Assembly (NCBI RefSeq): GCF_000305935.1
Contig: NC_018870.1
Coordinates: forward strand, 389,942-453,941
DNA: 64,000 nucleotides
Direction: 5' to 3'
Source: Thermacetogenium phaeum DSM 12270
GTDB taxonomy: Bacteria > Bacillota > DSM-12270 > Thermacetogeniales > Thermacetogeniaceae
The notes beneath the pieces were generated by a model. The model saw only the letters and a program-made list of their open reading frames with translations, ran no database searches and was not told the origin of the DNA. The position numbers and the translations under genes are program-made. Below, piece by piece: positions 1-8,326 of this stretch. Positions within the stretch are counted from its first letter, which is position 1. Every line of letters starts with the position of its first letter.

Positions 1-1115
1 TGGTTGGTTTGCCGGCGGATGTTGTCGCCAGGCTGGGCGCAGAAAAAATCCCCTTCAGGGGACGTCAAGCCGGCCGGCGCATGATTGCCGCGCCTGATGG
101 CTCACGCAAGCCCGGGAAAGTTGCAGGGGCAATTATTTCCGACAGAGAGGTGCCGGAGAAAAAAGGGAAGAGCAGAAAGGCGAGAAACAGGTTCGGCTTT
201 GAAGATATCGTCGGCAGAAGCAGGCAGCTGCTGAAGGCCGTGGACCTGGCGAAGAAGATAGCCAACAGCACCTCGGCGGTTCTTCTGCTGGGCGAGAGCG
301 GGACCGGCAAGGAGCTGTTCGCCCGGGCGATCCACAACTCAAGCCCGATGAGTGAAGGTCCTTTTGTTTCTGTCAATTGTGCGGCAATCCCCAGGGAGCT
401 GGTGGGGACGGAGCTGTTCGGCTATGAAGAAGGAGCCTTTACAGGAGCGAAAAAAGGCGGTAATGTTGGCAAGTTCGAATTGGCCAACAACGGGACGCTT
501 TTTTTAGATGAAATTGGGGAGATGCCTCTGGAAATACAGGGTTACTTGCTCAGGGCCCTGGAGGAGAAGGCGATTACCAGGATCGGCGGGAATTGCAGCA
601 TACCGGTCAACGTAAGGGTCATTGCGGCGACCAACAGGCGGCTGCGGGAGGATGCGTTGGCTGGGCATTTTAGGCTCGATCTCTTCTTCCGGCTTAACGT
701 CTTCACCATTTCCTTGCCCCCGCTCAGGGAGCGGCCGGATGATATACCCTTACTCGTCGATCACTTTATTTCCAAGTTTTCCGCAGCGAGCGGGAAAAAC
801 GTCTTGGGGGTCACGCCTGCGGCGATGGAGGCGTTGCGCCGCTATCGGTGGCCGGGCAACGTGCGAGAGCTGAGCAATGTTATCGAAAGGGCCGTCTTTC
901 TGAGCGAGTCTCAGTATATAGACGTCAGCGACCTTCCGGAGGAGATCGTCGGTTGTGACGGTGAGGATGGGGTTCTCACGGTTAAGGATTATGAGAGAAT
1001 AAAGATAAGCGAACTGCTGAGTAAGTTTAAGGGGAACAAGACCAGAGTTGCTGCAACACTGGGCATTTCCAGGGCATCGCTGTACAGGCGGCTGAAGGAG
1101 TATGGAATGATGTGA
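1..1115 (+). CDS. sigma-54-dependent transcriptional activator (AAA+/Fis type), 5' truncated by window edge
   Basis: Bacterial enhancer-binding protein that uses ATP to open promoters bound by sigma-54 RNA polymerase. The reading frame is open to the first base, so the sensory N-terminus (perhaps a PAS domain) lies outside the window; a TTG at 9 is only the first possible start. Counting from that TTG, Walker A GESGTGKE is near residue 95, the sigma-54 contact loop GAFTGA near 142, and a Fis-type helix-turn-helix (GNKTRVAATLGIS) ends the protein. The gene sits about 370 bp upstream of a flavoprotein gene that has a consensus sigma-54 promoter, so I infer that it controls that gene. The family assignment is firm; the inducer is unknown. 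Confidence 0.93.
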   Translation, partial: VGLPADVVARLGAEKIPFRGRQAGRRMIAAPDGSRKPGKVAGAIISDREVPEKKGKSRKARNRFGFEDIVGRSRQLLKAVDLAKKIANSTSAVLLLGESGTGKELFARAIHNSSPMSEGPFVSVNCAAIPRELVGTELFGYEEGAFTGAKKGGNVGKFELANNGTLFLDEIGEMPLEIQGYLLRALEEKAITRIGGNCSIPVNVRVIAATNRRLREDALAGHFRLDLFFRLNVFTISLPPLRERPDDIPLLVDHFISKFSAASGKNVLGVTPAAMEALRRYRWPGNVRELSNVIERAVFLSESQYIDVSDLPEEIVGCDGEDGVLTVKDYERIKISELLSKFKGNKTRVAATLGISRASLYRRLKEYGMM

Positions 1116-1207
1116 AGGCCGCAGAGAGGGTGTTCGATTCGTTCATTATGAAACAGTTAGCGGCGATAGAAAGTTTATGAAAGAAGCGCTGAAACGCTCT
1201 GCACTGT

Positions 1208-1237
1208 TGACAGGTGTCCGTTCTGAGACACCTGTCA
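1208..1237. promoter_or_regulatory. perfect inverted repeat, candidate activator site or terminator
   Basis: GACAGGTGTC and GACACCTGTC form a 10-bp perfect inverted repeat (11 bp with the outer T-A pair) around an 8-bp loop. It lies about 100 bp upstream of the sigma-54 promoter at 1336, the usual distance for an enhancer site. It also lies about 95 bp after the regulator stop and is followed by ATTTTTAT, so a weak terminator is possible. The rest of 1116-1483 holds only this, the promoter and a leader. Confidence 0.5.
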
Positions 1238-1335
1238 TTTTTATGCCGGCTTTTATCATAAATTGCACAGCCTTGAGAGGCCGTCCTGTTGAGGTTTGAG
1301 TGCCGTCGATCTAAAGACCGGTAAAGGCCGGTGTC

Positions 1336-1350
1336 TGGCACGAACCTTGC
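1336..1350 (+). promoter_or_regulatory. sigma-54 (-24/-12) promoter
   Basis: CTGGCACGAACCTTGCT matches the sigma-54 consensus: TGGCAC at 1336-1341, 5-bp spacer, TTGC at 1347-1350. Initiation would fall near 1362, leaving a leader of about 120 nt before the flavoprotein start at 1484. A sigma-54 activator gene is directly upstream. Confidence 0.85.
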
Positions 1351-1483
1351 TATACACCTGGACGTGAGCCGGACTGGCGCCCTGTGCCCTGTAATGAGCG
1401 GAAGTGCCTCTTGAGATGGTGGAAAGGCAGTTCGTTGCGGCTGATTTGCTAGTATTTTTAAAAATTAAGGAGGGTGAATTTGC

Positions 1484-3052
1484 TTGGCTGACAAGATCGG
1501 ACGGAGAAGTTTTATCAAGAAGATGGCTGCTGCTGGCGCAACTGTGGTTGGGGCCGGTGTTCTCGCGGGTTGCGGAAAGGGTTCATCGTCCGATTCGAAG
1601 ATTCCTGCCAATTGGGACAAGGAAGCCGATGTTGTGGTCGTCGGTGGCGGCGGAACCGGTATCGTGGCTGCATTAACCGCCCGCGAGATGGGCTCTTCGG
1701 TAGTGGTTTTGGAAAAGGCAGCCGTTGTTGGAGGTTCTACGGCTCTCTCCGGAGGAGTAATCCAGGCTGCGGGGACGAAGTTTCAGAAAGAATTAACAGA
1801 ATACAAGGACGACACCCCGGAAAAACATTACCAGTATTGGTTGCAGGCTGCAGAGGGGTTGGCGGATCCAGAGCTGGTTAAGGGTATGGCCGATAATGCT
1901 CCGGCGAATATCGATTGGCTTGTAAAACAAGGTTTGACCTATGTATCTGTATACGGGGTGGATCCTATCCCCTACGTTGATCCTGAGTTGATGACGGATC
2001 GCATCCACGTTCCGGGGGGTGCAGGGAAGGCTGCCAAAGCCGGTACCGGGAAGATCCACGTGGACATTCTTTATAAGCAGGCCAAGAATAAGGGCGCAGA
2101 ATTCATGCTGGAAACCGAGGTCGGAGAGTTGATCTACGATCCGAAGAAGGGAGTTGTCGGTGTCAGAGCGCAAAAAGGTGGCAAAGAAATCGCCGTTAAA
2201 GCTAAAAAAGGGGTGATTCTGGCTACAAGTGGTTTTGATCGCAATAAAGATATGGCTAAGGCCTTGTCCCCGCAACAGTACTGGGCACTGGAGACCGGCC
2301 AGGTCTTCACGGCTCCGACGAATACAGGGGACGGTATAAGAATGGCTATGGCCCTGGGTGCGGACCTGGCGGGGGTGGGAGGCACCATCGGGGTACCTTT
2401 CTACAATGTCGCCATTGCTCCTCTCTCTACTAATCTGCCTGAAGTTCCGGGAATATATGTTAATAAATACGGTCTGCGGTTCGTTAATGAGGCCACTCAC
2501 TATGCCTACTGTATGAGGGCAGTCTTTAACCAGGAAGGGCACGAAGCCTGGGCAATCTTCGACGAGGAAACTAAAAACATGGGGGGCGAAGTCATCGGCG
2601 GCATATTCAAGCCTTGGAGCCACGACCTCAGCAAGGAAGTTGCCGATGGGACGATAGTCAGGGCCGGCACCATCAGAGAACTGGCCGAAAAGATCGGCGT
2701 CAATGCCGACAACCTGGAGTACACCGTCAACAGGTGGAACAGCGACACCGCTAAGGGCAGGGATACCCTGTTCAACAAACAGGTGGGCCTTAAACCGCTG
2801 GCCAGGGCACCCTTCTATGCCGCAAAGGTTAAGGAGGGCAACTTAGGCACCTGTGGAGGGCTGAAGATCAATACCAAAGGTCAGGTTGTAAATGTCGATG
2901 GGCAGGTTATCCCCAGGCTGTATGCCGGAGGAATGTGTGCCGGTGGCTTTATCGGGCCGTACTATCCGGGCAGCGGTACCGCCATTGCGGCTACCGTATA
3001 CTTCGGGCGCCTCTGCGCTCAGAACGCCTGCGGGGAGAAGCCCTGGGAGTAG
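1484..3052 (+). CDS. exported FAD-dependent fumarate-reductase-like flavoprotein (Tat lipoprotein)
   Basis: 522-residue flavoprotein of the fumarate reductase/3-ketosteroid dehydrogenase superfamily, which moves electrons to or from a C=C bond. The TTG start follows AAGGAGGG at 1467. The N-terminus has a twin-arginine motif (GRRSFIKK, residues 6-13) and then a lipobox-like LAGC near 30, predicting a folded lipoprotein on the outer face of the membrane. The dinucleotide motif VVVGGGGTG is near 50 and a C-terminal YPGSGTA flavin/substrate loop near 490. No haem motif or cytochrome partner is adjacent, so the electron donor is unknown. The sigma-54 promoter implies strong signal-dependent expression. 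Substrate (fumarate, acrylate, steroid-like or other) cannot be set from sequence. Confidence 0.88.
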   Translation: MADKIGRRSFIKKMAAAGATVVGAGVLAGCGKGSSSDSKIPANWDKEADVVVVGGGGTGIVAALTAREMGSSVVVLEKAAVVGGSTALSGGVIQAAGTKFQKELTEYKDDTPEKHYQYWLQAAEGLADPELVKGMADNAPANIDWLVKQGLTYVSVYGVDPIPYVDPELMTDRIHVPGGAGKAAKAGTGKIHVDILYKQAKNKGAEFMLETEVGELIYDPKKGVVGVRAQKGGKEIAVKAKKGVILATSGFDRNKDMAKALSPQQYWALETGQVFTAPTNTGDGIRMAMALGADLAGVGGTIGVPFYNVAIAPLSTNLPEVPGIYVNKYGLRFVNEATHYAYCMRAVFNQEGHEAWAIFDEETKNMGGEVIGGIFKPWSHDLSKEVADGTIVRAGTIRELAEKIGVNADNLEYTVNRWNSDTAKGRDTLFNKQVGLKPLARAPFYAAKVKEGNLGTCGGLKINTKGQVVNVDGQVIPRLYAGGMCAGGFIGPYYPGSGTAIAATVYFGRLCAQNACGEKPWE

Positions 3053-3108
3053 AAGGGGTATCCTTTCTTTGAAGATTCAGCACCTACGGGATGCTCTGCT
3101 GAAGTGAT

Positions 3109-3149
3109 GAAAGGGGTAGAGGCGGACTGCCGAAGCCCCTTTCTCTTTG
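3109..3149 (+). terminator. probable terminator after flavoprotein gene
   Basis: GAAAGGGG (3109-3116) pairs with CCCCTTTC (3136-3143) and is followed by TCTTT. The loop is long and the T-run weak, so this is a moderate call. Confidence 0.45.
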
Positions 3150-3298
3150 GCCCCTGGTTTGGCGGAGGGCCGTGCCGTTTTGGCAGGAGCCGGCAGTTGG
3201 TGCTTTGTGGATCCGATCGTGCAGCCATCCCTGGGAGCGGCTGCGGCTTGTGCCCGGCAGTTCCCGCACCTCCGTCGAGTTGTCCCTGGACGAAGCGG

Positions 3299-3958
3299 TC
3301 AGAGCGGGAAAACTGCTTCTGACGCCGTAAAGTGGGCGGGGGACTTTTGGCAGGCCTCGATAAAGAGGTCGGCAAGCTCGGGGTCGAACTGGGAGCTTCT
3401 GTTTCTCCTGATTTCCTCCACCGCCTCCTCCGTGGAGAGGGGATCCCGGTAGGCCCTCTTTGTGGTCATGGCGGAGAAGGCATCGGCGATCTGCAGGATG
3501 CGCCCTTCGATCGGGGTCTGCCGACCGTCCAGCCCGTGGGGGTAGCCCTTCCCGTCCCAGCGTTCGTGATGGTACTTGATGGCGTTTACCACCGTCGCCG
3601 AAAGCTGCTGGTAGGAGAGCATCCTGATCCCGTCGTCGACGTGCTGCCTGACGATGGCGTATTCCTCCCCGGTCAGGGCGGCTTCTTTGAGCAGGATGCT
3701 GCGGGGAACGAGTATCTTTCCGAGGTCGTGCAGGAGACCGGCGATGTACAAATCAACCACGGTTTTTTCGGAAAGCTCCAGGGCGGCACCCAGGACGGCC
3801 GCAAGCTGTCCGGTGAAGCAGGAGTGGACGTAGGTGTTGACGTCTTTTTCCGCCAGGTTGTGCAGCAGCAGCCGGCATTTGAGGGTGAGGGGAGCCTTCT
3901 GCCGGATCTCTGTGAGAGAGATTTGAAAACTGCGGGTCTTCTTGTTTATCTCAAACAC
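3299..3958 (-). CDS. HD-GYP domain protein, probable cyclic-di-GMP phosphodiesterase
   Basis: 219 residues, GTG start preceded by GGGGGTTAAGG. The HD-GYP fold is clear: HDLGK in the first half, then YHHERWDGKGYP (the GYP signature) and ILQIADAFSAMTTKRAYR. These metal-binding residues are those of phosphodiesterases that linearise cyclic di-GMP. There is no receiver, membrane or GGDEF domain, so it is a minimal soluble version with a short N-terminal extension. It is transcribed divergently from radA. Family firm; in vivo substrate inferred. Confidence 0.9.
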   Translation of the reverse strand: MFEINKKTRSFQISLTEIRQKAPLTLKCRLLLHNLAEKDVNTYVHSCFTGQLAAVLGAALELSEKTVVDLYIAGLLHDLGKILVPRSILLKEAALTGEEYAIVRQHVDDGIRMLSYQQLSATVVNAIKYHHERWDGKGYPHGLDGRQTPIEGRILQIADAFSAMTTKRAYRDPLSTEEAVEEIRRNRSSQFDPELADLFIEACQKSPAHFTASEAVFPL

Positions 3959-4159
3959 GCGCCTTAACCCCCTGTGTCGGATCTTTGATGTGATTAAACG
4001 GACCGGAATTTTCTATATTGAGCTGAATTTTTTCCGCTCAGGCTGAGAAAATCCTTGCTCTGCCTGCCGTTTGACTTCCCCCCTAGTAGCAGCTGTTTTC
4101 CCGTCTATCTTCTGCAGGATGCGACGCAATCCTTTTGGAAATGACAAAATGACATCGAA

Positions 4160-4190
4160 AGTCCTAACAAAATAGGACTGTCGTCCTATT
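4160..4190. promoter_or_regulatory. hairpin with repeated TCCTA units between HD-GYP and radA genes
   Basis: AGTCCTA (4160-4166), a 6-nt loop and TAGGACT (4173-4179) form a 7-bp stem, followed at once by another TCCTATT. It lies in the 426-bp divergent gap (3959-4384). The arrangement resembles an operator, but no regulator can be named. Confidence 0.35.
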
Positions 4191-4343
4191 ATTCGACACG
4201 TCCCTTGGCAGAGCAGCCGGCCGTGGAGGCGGGGCTCGCCGTTTGGGAGAATAAAAGCATCTTTGAGGGGCGCCTTACCGGGGCGAACCGGGAACTGTTC
4301 GCCGCACTCGGCGGCGGACGAGTTTTTTTAGTATTGTGGAAAT

Positions 4344-4351
4344 GGTATAAT
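4344..4351 (+). promoter_or_regulatory. extended -10 promoter element for radA
   Basis: TATAAT at 4346-4351 is preceded by TG at 4343-4344 (TG-N-TATAAT). No good -35 is visible upstream, consistent with an extended -10 promoter. It lies 34 bp before the preferred radA start. Confidence 0.55.
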
Positions 4352-4384
4352 AATGAAGGACATTCTAGGAAGGAGCATCTATCC

Positions 4385-5755
4385 TTGGGGCGGACGAAAA
4401 CGGTCTTTTTCTGTGGGGAGTGCGGCTATGAGGCCGGAAAGTGGTTGGGACGCTGTCCCGCCTGCGGTGCCTGGAACTCCTTTTGTGAAGCCCCTGGGCG
4501 GCAGAAGAGGCAGGGGTTTTCCTTTTTGCCCGCCGCCCGGCAGGCGCCGGAACCCCTGACCACCGCGGCTCCCGATGCTGTAGAGGAGCGCTTGCCCGGC
4601 CGTTTCGGGGAGCTGGACAGGGTGCTCGGGGGCGGGATCGTGCCCGGCTCGGTGGCACTCCTCGGCGGCGCCCCCGGGATCGGAAAGTCCACCTTGCTCC
4701 TGCAGCTGGCCGCACAGGCGGCGGAAAGGCACGGGATCGTTTTGTACGTCTCCGGGGAGGAGTCGCGGCGGCAGGTTCAGATGCGGGCGCGGCGCTTGAA
4801 GCTCTCCTCCGAGCGCCTTTATTTCCTGGCAGAAACCGATCTCGAGGGGATCTGCCGGGCGGTTGAGGAGCTCTCGCCGGTCCTGTTGATCATCGACTCG
4901 ATTCAGACGACCTTTCACCCCGATCTCCCGCTGGCGGCGGGGAGCGTCGGGCAGCTCTGCCGGTGCACCGCCGAACTCGTTAGGCTGGCCAAGAGCCGTA
5001 ATATTGCCTGCTTTCTCGTCGGCCACGTTACCAAAGAGGGGAACCTGGCCGGCCCCCGGGTGCTGGAGCATATGGTGGACGTTGTTCTTTCCTTCGAGGG
5101 GGAGCGCCACCAGAACCTGCGGCTCCTGCGCGCCGTCAAAAACCGCTTCGGGGCGACGGATGAGGTGGCCGTTTTCGCCATGGGGGAAGGGGGGCTGGAG
5201 GAGGTGGAGAACCCTTCAGCCATTTTTCTGGCCGGACGCAGCGGAGGGGTTCCCGGTTCGGTGGTGGTGGCGGCGCTGGAGGGAACGCGCCCGATCCTGG
5301 TGGAGATCCAGGCTCTGGTCTGCCCGGCCGCCTACGGGTCACCCCGCCGAGCGGCGACCGGGGTCGACTATAACAGGGTTGTGCTCATAGCCGCCGTGCT
5401 GGAGAAGCGCGTCGGGCTCGCCCTTGCCGGTCAGGACATCTACGTCGGCGTGGTGGGCGGTTTGCGGATCGGGGAACCTGCGGCCGATCTGGGGATAGCC
5501 CTCGCTCTGGCCTCCAGCTACCGGAACGCCGCCGTCGACCGGGAAATGGTGGTGGCGGGGGAGATCGGGCTGACAGGTGAGGTGCGGGCGGTGGGCTATA
5601 TGGATCAGAGATTGAAGGAAGCAGCGCGTCTGGGGTTCAGGCGGGTGCTGGTGCCGTGGCGCAACCTGGACCTTCAGAAAAAATACCCGGACCTGGAGTT
5701 TACCGGGGTTAAGACGGTCAGGGACGCGCTCGATCAAGCCATTTGTCAGTGTTAG
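4385..5755 (+). CDS. radA: DNA repair protein RadA
   Basis: RecA-related ATPase that drives branch migration of recombination intermediates. I place the start at TTG 4385 rather than the longer open frame at 4205, because AGGAAGGAG (4367-4375) stands 9 nt upstream, the promoter lies between the two, and the resulting 456 residues match the family. The N-terminal zinc finger CGECGYE...CPACGAW (residues 10-30), Walker A GGAPGIGKST near 98, the RadA-specific KNRFG motif near 250 and a C-terminal Lon-protease-like domain are all present. It is followed 12 bp later by disA, the usual Firmicute order (RadA restrains DisA in Bacillus). Confidence 0.97.
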   Translation: MGRTKTVFFCGECGYEAGKWLGRCPACGAWNSFCEAPGRQKRQGFSFLPAARQAPEPLTTAAPDAVEERLPGRFGELDRVLGGGIVPGSVALLGGAPGIGKSTLLLQLAAQAAERHGIVLYVSGEESRRQVQMRARRLKLSSERLYFLAETDLEGICRAVEELSPVLLIIDSIQTTFHPDLPLAAGSVGQLCRCTAELVRLAKSRNIACFLVGHVTKEGNLAGPRVLEHMVDVVLSFEGERHQNLRLLRAVKNRFGATDEVAVFAMGEGGLEEVENPSAIFLAGRSGGVPGSVVVAALEGTRPILVEIQALVCPAAYGSPRRAATGVDYNRVVLIAAVLEKRVGLALAGQDIYVGVVGGLRIGEPAADLGIALALASSYRNAAVDREMVVAGEIGLTGEVRAVGYMDQRLKEAARLGFRRVLVPWRNLDLQKKYPDLEFTGVKTVRDALDQAICQC

Positions 5756-5767
5756 GGGGCAAATTCT

Positions 5768-7006
5768 TTGAAAGAGGAACGGTTTCAGCTGCTTGAAGAG
5801 GATGTAGCCGTGCTGGATGAGAGGCCGAAGGAGGAGAAGGCGCCGAAAGGGAAGGGGCAGAAGGAAGCCCCGGTGCGGGAGGTGAAGGAGGAAAAGCCGG
5901 ATAAGAAGGAGCCGCGCGAGGAGAAGAAAGAGCCCATAGATGAGAAGGGTGACGGCTTGACCGGGCCCTTGAAGATGGTGGCCCCAGGCACCGCCCTGCG
6001 GGAGGGGCTGGACAGCGTTCTCAGGGCGAAGACAGGGGCTTTGATCGTCGTCGGGGATGCCCCGGAGGTGCTGCGCTTCGTGGAGGGAGGCTTCCACATC
6101 GACACCGAATTCACCCCGGCCGGCCTTTACGAACTGGCCAAGATGGACGGGGCGATCGTCCTCAGCCGCGATGCCCGGCGTATCCTCTACGCCAACGCCC
6201 AGCTCATCCCCGACCCGTCGATCCCATCTGAGGAAACCGGGATCAGGCACCGCACCGCGGAGAGGTTCGCCCGCCAAACGGGAGCCCTGGTGATCGCCAT
6301 CTCTCAGCGGCGCGGCGTGATCACCCTCTACAAGGGTGCCGAACGATACAGCCTGCAGGACATCAGCGTTATCCTGTCCAAGGCGAACCAGGCCGTCCAG
6401 ACCCTGGAAAAGTACAAGGGGGTGCTCGATAAGGCCCTCATCAACCTGACTGCTTTGGAGTTTGAGGACCTGGTCACAGTCTACGACGTTGCCCGCGTCG
6501 TCCAGCGCGGGGTGATGGTTCTGCAGGTGGTGAAAGAGCTGGAGAATTACATCTGCGAACTGGGCACTGAAGGGCGCCTGATCACCATGCAGGTGGAGGA
6601 GCTGCTGGCCAACGTGCGGGAGGAGCTCTGCTGCGTAATCCGGGACTACCTCGACGACGAGGGGAAAAACGCGGAGGATGTGCTTCGGGTTGTCTCCTCC
6701 TGGCCGCCGGACGACCTGCTCGATCTTACCGGCATCAGCAGGATATTAGGCTACGGGGCCTCATCCAGCATCCTTGACCTTTCCGTTTACCCGCGCGGCT
6801 ACCGCATATTGCAGAGAATCCCGCGGCTGCCTGCCCAGATCGTCGAAAACCTGATCCGCACCTTCAAGAACTTGCAGAACATTTTAAAGGCCTCCATTGA
6901 GGAGCTCGACGACGTGGAGGGGATCGGGGAGGTCAGGGCCAAGGCCATTAAAAACGGCCTGCACCGCCTCCAGGAGCAGGTGATGCTGGAGAGGTACATG
7001 GGATAA
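5768..7006 (+). CDS. disA: DNA-integrity-scanning diadenylate cyclase DisA with charged N-terminal extension
   Basis: Makes cyclic di-AMP from two ATP and pauses at branched DNA. The DAC domain has the catalytic DGA (residues 127-129) and RHRTAE (160-165); a helical spine follows and a helix-hairpin-helix DNA-binding domain lies at the C-terminus (DDVEGIGEVRAKAI). The TTG start has AGGGGG 8 nt upstream. The protein is 412 residues against about 355 for typical DisA. The surplus is an N-terminal tail of about 65 residues, almost entirely Lys, Glu, Pro and Asp, before the conserved MVAPGTALREGLD. No ribosome site precedes that methionine, so the tail is probably translated. Confidence 0.95.
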   Translation: MKEERFQLLEEDVAVLDERPKEEKAPKGKGQKEAPVREVKEEKPDKKEPREEKKEPIDEKGDGLTGPLKMVAPGTALREGLDSVLRAKTGALIVVGDAPEVLRFVEGGFHIDTEFTPAGLYELAKMDGAIVLSRDARRILYANAQLIPDPSIPSEETGIRHRTAERFARQTGALVIAISQRRGVITLYKGAERYSLQDISVILSKANQAVQTLEKYKGVLDKALINLTALEFEDLVTVYDVARVVQRGVMVLQVVKELENYICELGTEGRLITMQVEELLANVREELCCVIRDYLDDEGKNAEDVLRVVSSWPPDDLLDLTGISRILGYGASSSILDLSVYPRGYRILQRIPRLPAQIVENLIRTFKNLQNILKASIEELDDVEGIGEVRAKAIKNGLHRLQEQVMLERYMG

Positions 7007-7107
7007 AAAAACCGCCTTCAGGCCGCTCGGCCTCACGACTCGCGCCGGCCTTCCTTTTTGAGATGCCTGTTCCTTTGGGCAGCTTGTATCCGTTAACAGG
7101 AAATCTC

Positions 7108-7509
7108 TCAGGTGAAGTTGAAGATCCTCAGGGTGGAAAGCTTTTTATGCTCTTTGAGGAAGATATCGTACAGGTTGAGGTTGAGAAGGTTGCAGAGTGC
7201 TGCCATGTAGAAAAGGGTTTTTCCTAGTTCGGTTTCCACCATCTCCTGGCAGCTGGGGCAGATTTCACCGTTCAAGTGGCTGCTGAAGTAGTCTTTTAGT
7301 TCGTGGAGGGAGACGTCAGGAGGGATTTGCCTTTTCTTCGCCTCGATGCTGAGACAGCCGCATCCGGTGACCGCTTTGACCGTTGCCCTGTTGGTGCGGG
7401 CGCAGGCCTCCTGGAATTTGGAGAGAACGTCCAGAATGCTGTGATGGCGGATCAAAAGCTCGGAGACGGCATTCTGAAACTCATCGCAAATCAGGTCCTT
7501 CATCAACAA
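7108..7509 (-). CDS. conserved clostridial protein of unknown function with four-cysteine core
   Basis: 133 residues. I recognise it as the kind of short conserved protein found beside disA/carD in Clostridia but know no function. It is mainly helical. Central cysteines GCGCLSI and CPSC, about 47 residues apart, could bind zinc. The C-terminal half (ELGKTLFYMAALCNLLNLNLYDIF) resembles the helical core of MazG-like proteins, which is a weak resemblance only. It is transcribed against its neighbours from its own promoter region near 7530. No signal peptide or membrane segment. Confidence 0.7.
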   Translation of the reverse strand: MLMKDLICDEFQNAVSELLIRHHSILDVLSKFQEACARTNRATVKAVTGCGCLSIEAKKRQIPPDVSLHELKDYFSSHLNGEICPSCQEMVETELGKTLFYMAALCNLLNLNLYDIFLKEHKKLSTLRIFNFT

Positions 7510-7627
7510 GACCTCCTCACACCTTATGTGCGTTAGTTAACTTAATTATAGTCAGGTAAATAAAGCATTGTCAATGCCGTTTGCTGCCGGAAGGCGGAGG
7601 AGAATGGGGATTGGCCGGAGGCTGTTT

Positions 7628-7656
7628 TTGACAGGTCCTGACTGCTCTGGTATAAT
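7628..7656 (+). promoter_or_regulatory. consensus housekeeping promoter for carD
   Basis: TTGACA (7628-7633), 17-bp spacer, TATAAT (7651-7656): a perfect sigma-A promoter. Initiation near 7663 would put the longer carD start (7666) at the very 5' end, which favours the ATG at 7693. Confidence 0.9.
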
Positions 7657-7692
7657 AGGTGTATAATGAATGAAGTTTCAGGAGGCCTTGTA

Positions 7693-8172
7693 ATGTTTCA
7701 GATAGGGGATCGAGTTGTGCACCCGATGCACGGTGCCGGGATTGTCGAGGCTCTGGAAAGGCGGGGGGAGAAGAATGAGGTTTATTACGTTCTCCGTCTT
7801 TTTGCCGGGAATTTAAAGGTGCTGGTCCCGGCGGATAAGGTTGAGACGATCGGAGTGCGGCGGGTTATCAGTGAAGCCGAGATCGCCAAGGTTCTCAGGG
7901 TGCTCGGGAAAAAGGATCAAGGGAAGCCCCTTCTCAACTGGAACCACCGCTACAGGGCGAATCTGGAGAAAATCCGGACGGGGAACGTTTTCGCCGTTGC
8001 CGAAGTCGTCCGCACGCTGATGCGCCAGGAGTTGAAAAAAGGGCTGTCTTCGGGAGAGAAAAGGATGCTGGAAAGCGCCTTTCAGATATTGAGCAGCGAA
8101 CTGGTTCTGGCGGGAAAGCTGGACAAGTCGAAGGTAGAATCGATGATCAAAGATGCTGTTGCTCAAGGGTAG
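7693..8172 (+). CDS. CarD-family transcription regulator
   Basis: 159-residue CarD/TRCF-RID family protein that binds the RNA polymerase beta subunit and stabilises open promoters. The N-terminal Tudor-like domain begins FQIGDRVVHPMHGAGIVEALE; the C-terminal half is a helical DNA-binding bundle. The ATG at 7693 follows CAGGAGG by 8 nt and the perfect promoter at 7628; the upstream ATG at 7666 has no ribosome site. Monocistronic, ended by a strong terminator. In Clostridia this gene commonly lies between disA and the PIN/TRAM gene. Confidence 0.95.
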   Translation: MFQIGDRVVHPMHGAGIVEALERRGEKNEVYYVLRLFAGNLKVLVPADKVETIGVRRVISEAEIAKVLRVLGKKDQGKPLLNWNHRYRANLEKIRTGNVFAVAEVVRTLMRQELKKGLSSGEKRMLESAFQILSSELVLAGKLDKSKVESMIKDAVAQG

Positions 8173-8178
8173 AAAAAC

Positions 8179-8207
8179 GGCGCCCAACAGCTGCGGGCGC
8201 CTTTCTT
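8179..8207 (+). terminator. intrinsic terminator of carD
   Basis: GGCGCCC (8179-8185) and GGGCGCC (8195-8201) pair across a 9-nt loop and are followed by TTTCTTATT. Confidence 0.8.
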
Positions 8208-8247
8208 ATTTTGCGGTTATTTACTATCCTTTGACAAACTCTTCCCC

Positions 8248-8276
8248 TTGCTTGCCCGATGCCGCTTGCGTATAAT
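8248..8276 (+). promoter_or_regulatory. promoter for PIN/TRAM-ispDF operon
   Basis: TTGCTT (8248-8253), 17-bp spacer, TATAAT (8271-8276). A second TATAAT at 8303 has no matching -35. Confidence 0.65.
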
Positions 8277-8326
8277 GGAACGAGAGATTAACCAAAATAA
8301 GGTATAATACCCGGGAAGGGGGTGCA

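Noticed and set aside
4205-4384. 60-codon N-terminal extension of RadA
   Set aside because: No homology, no ribosome site, and the promoter at 4346 lies inside it; the TTG at 4385 gives normal length.
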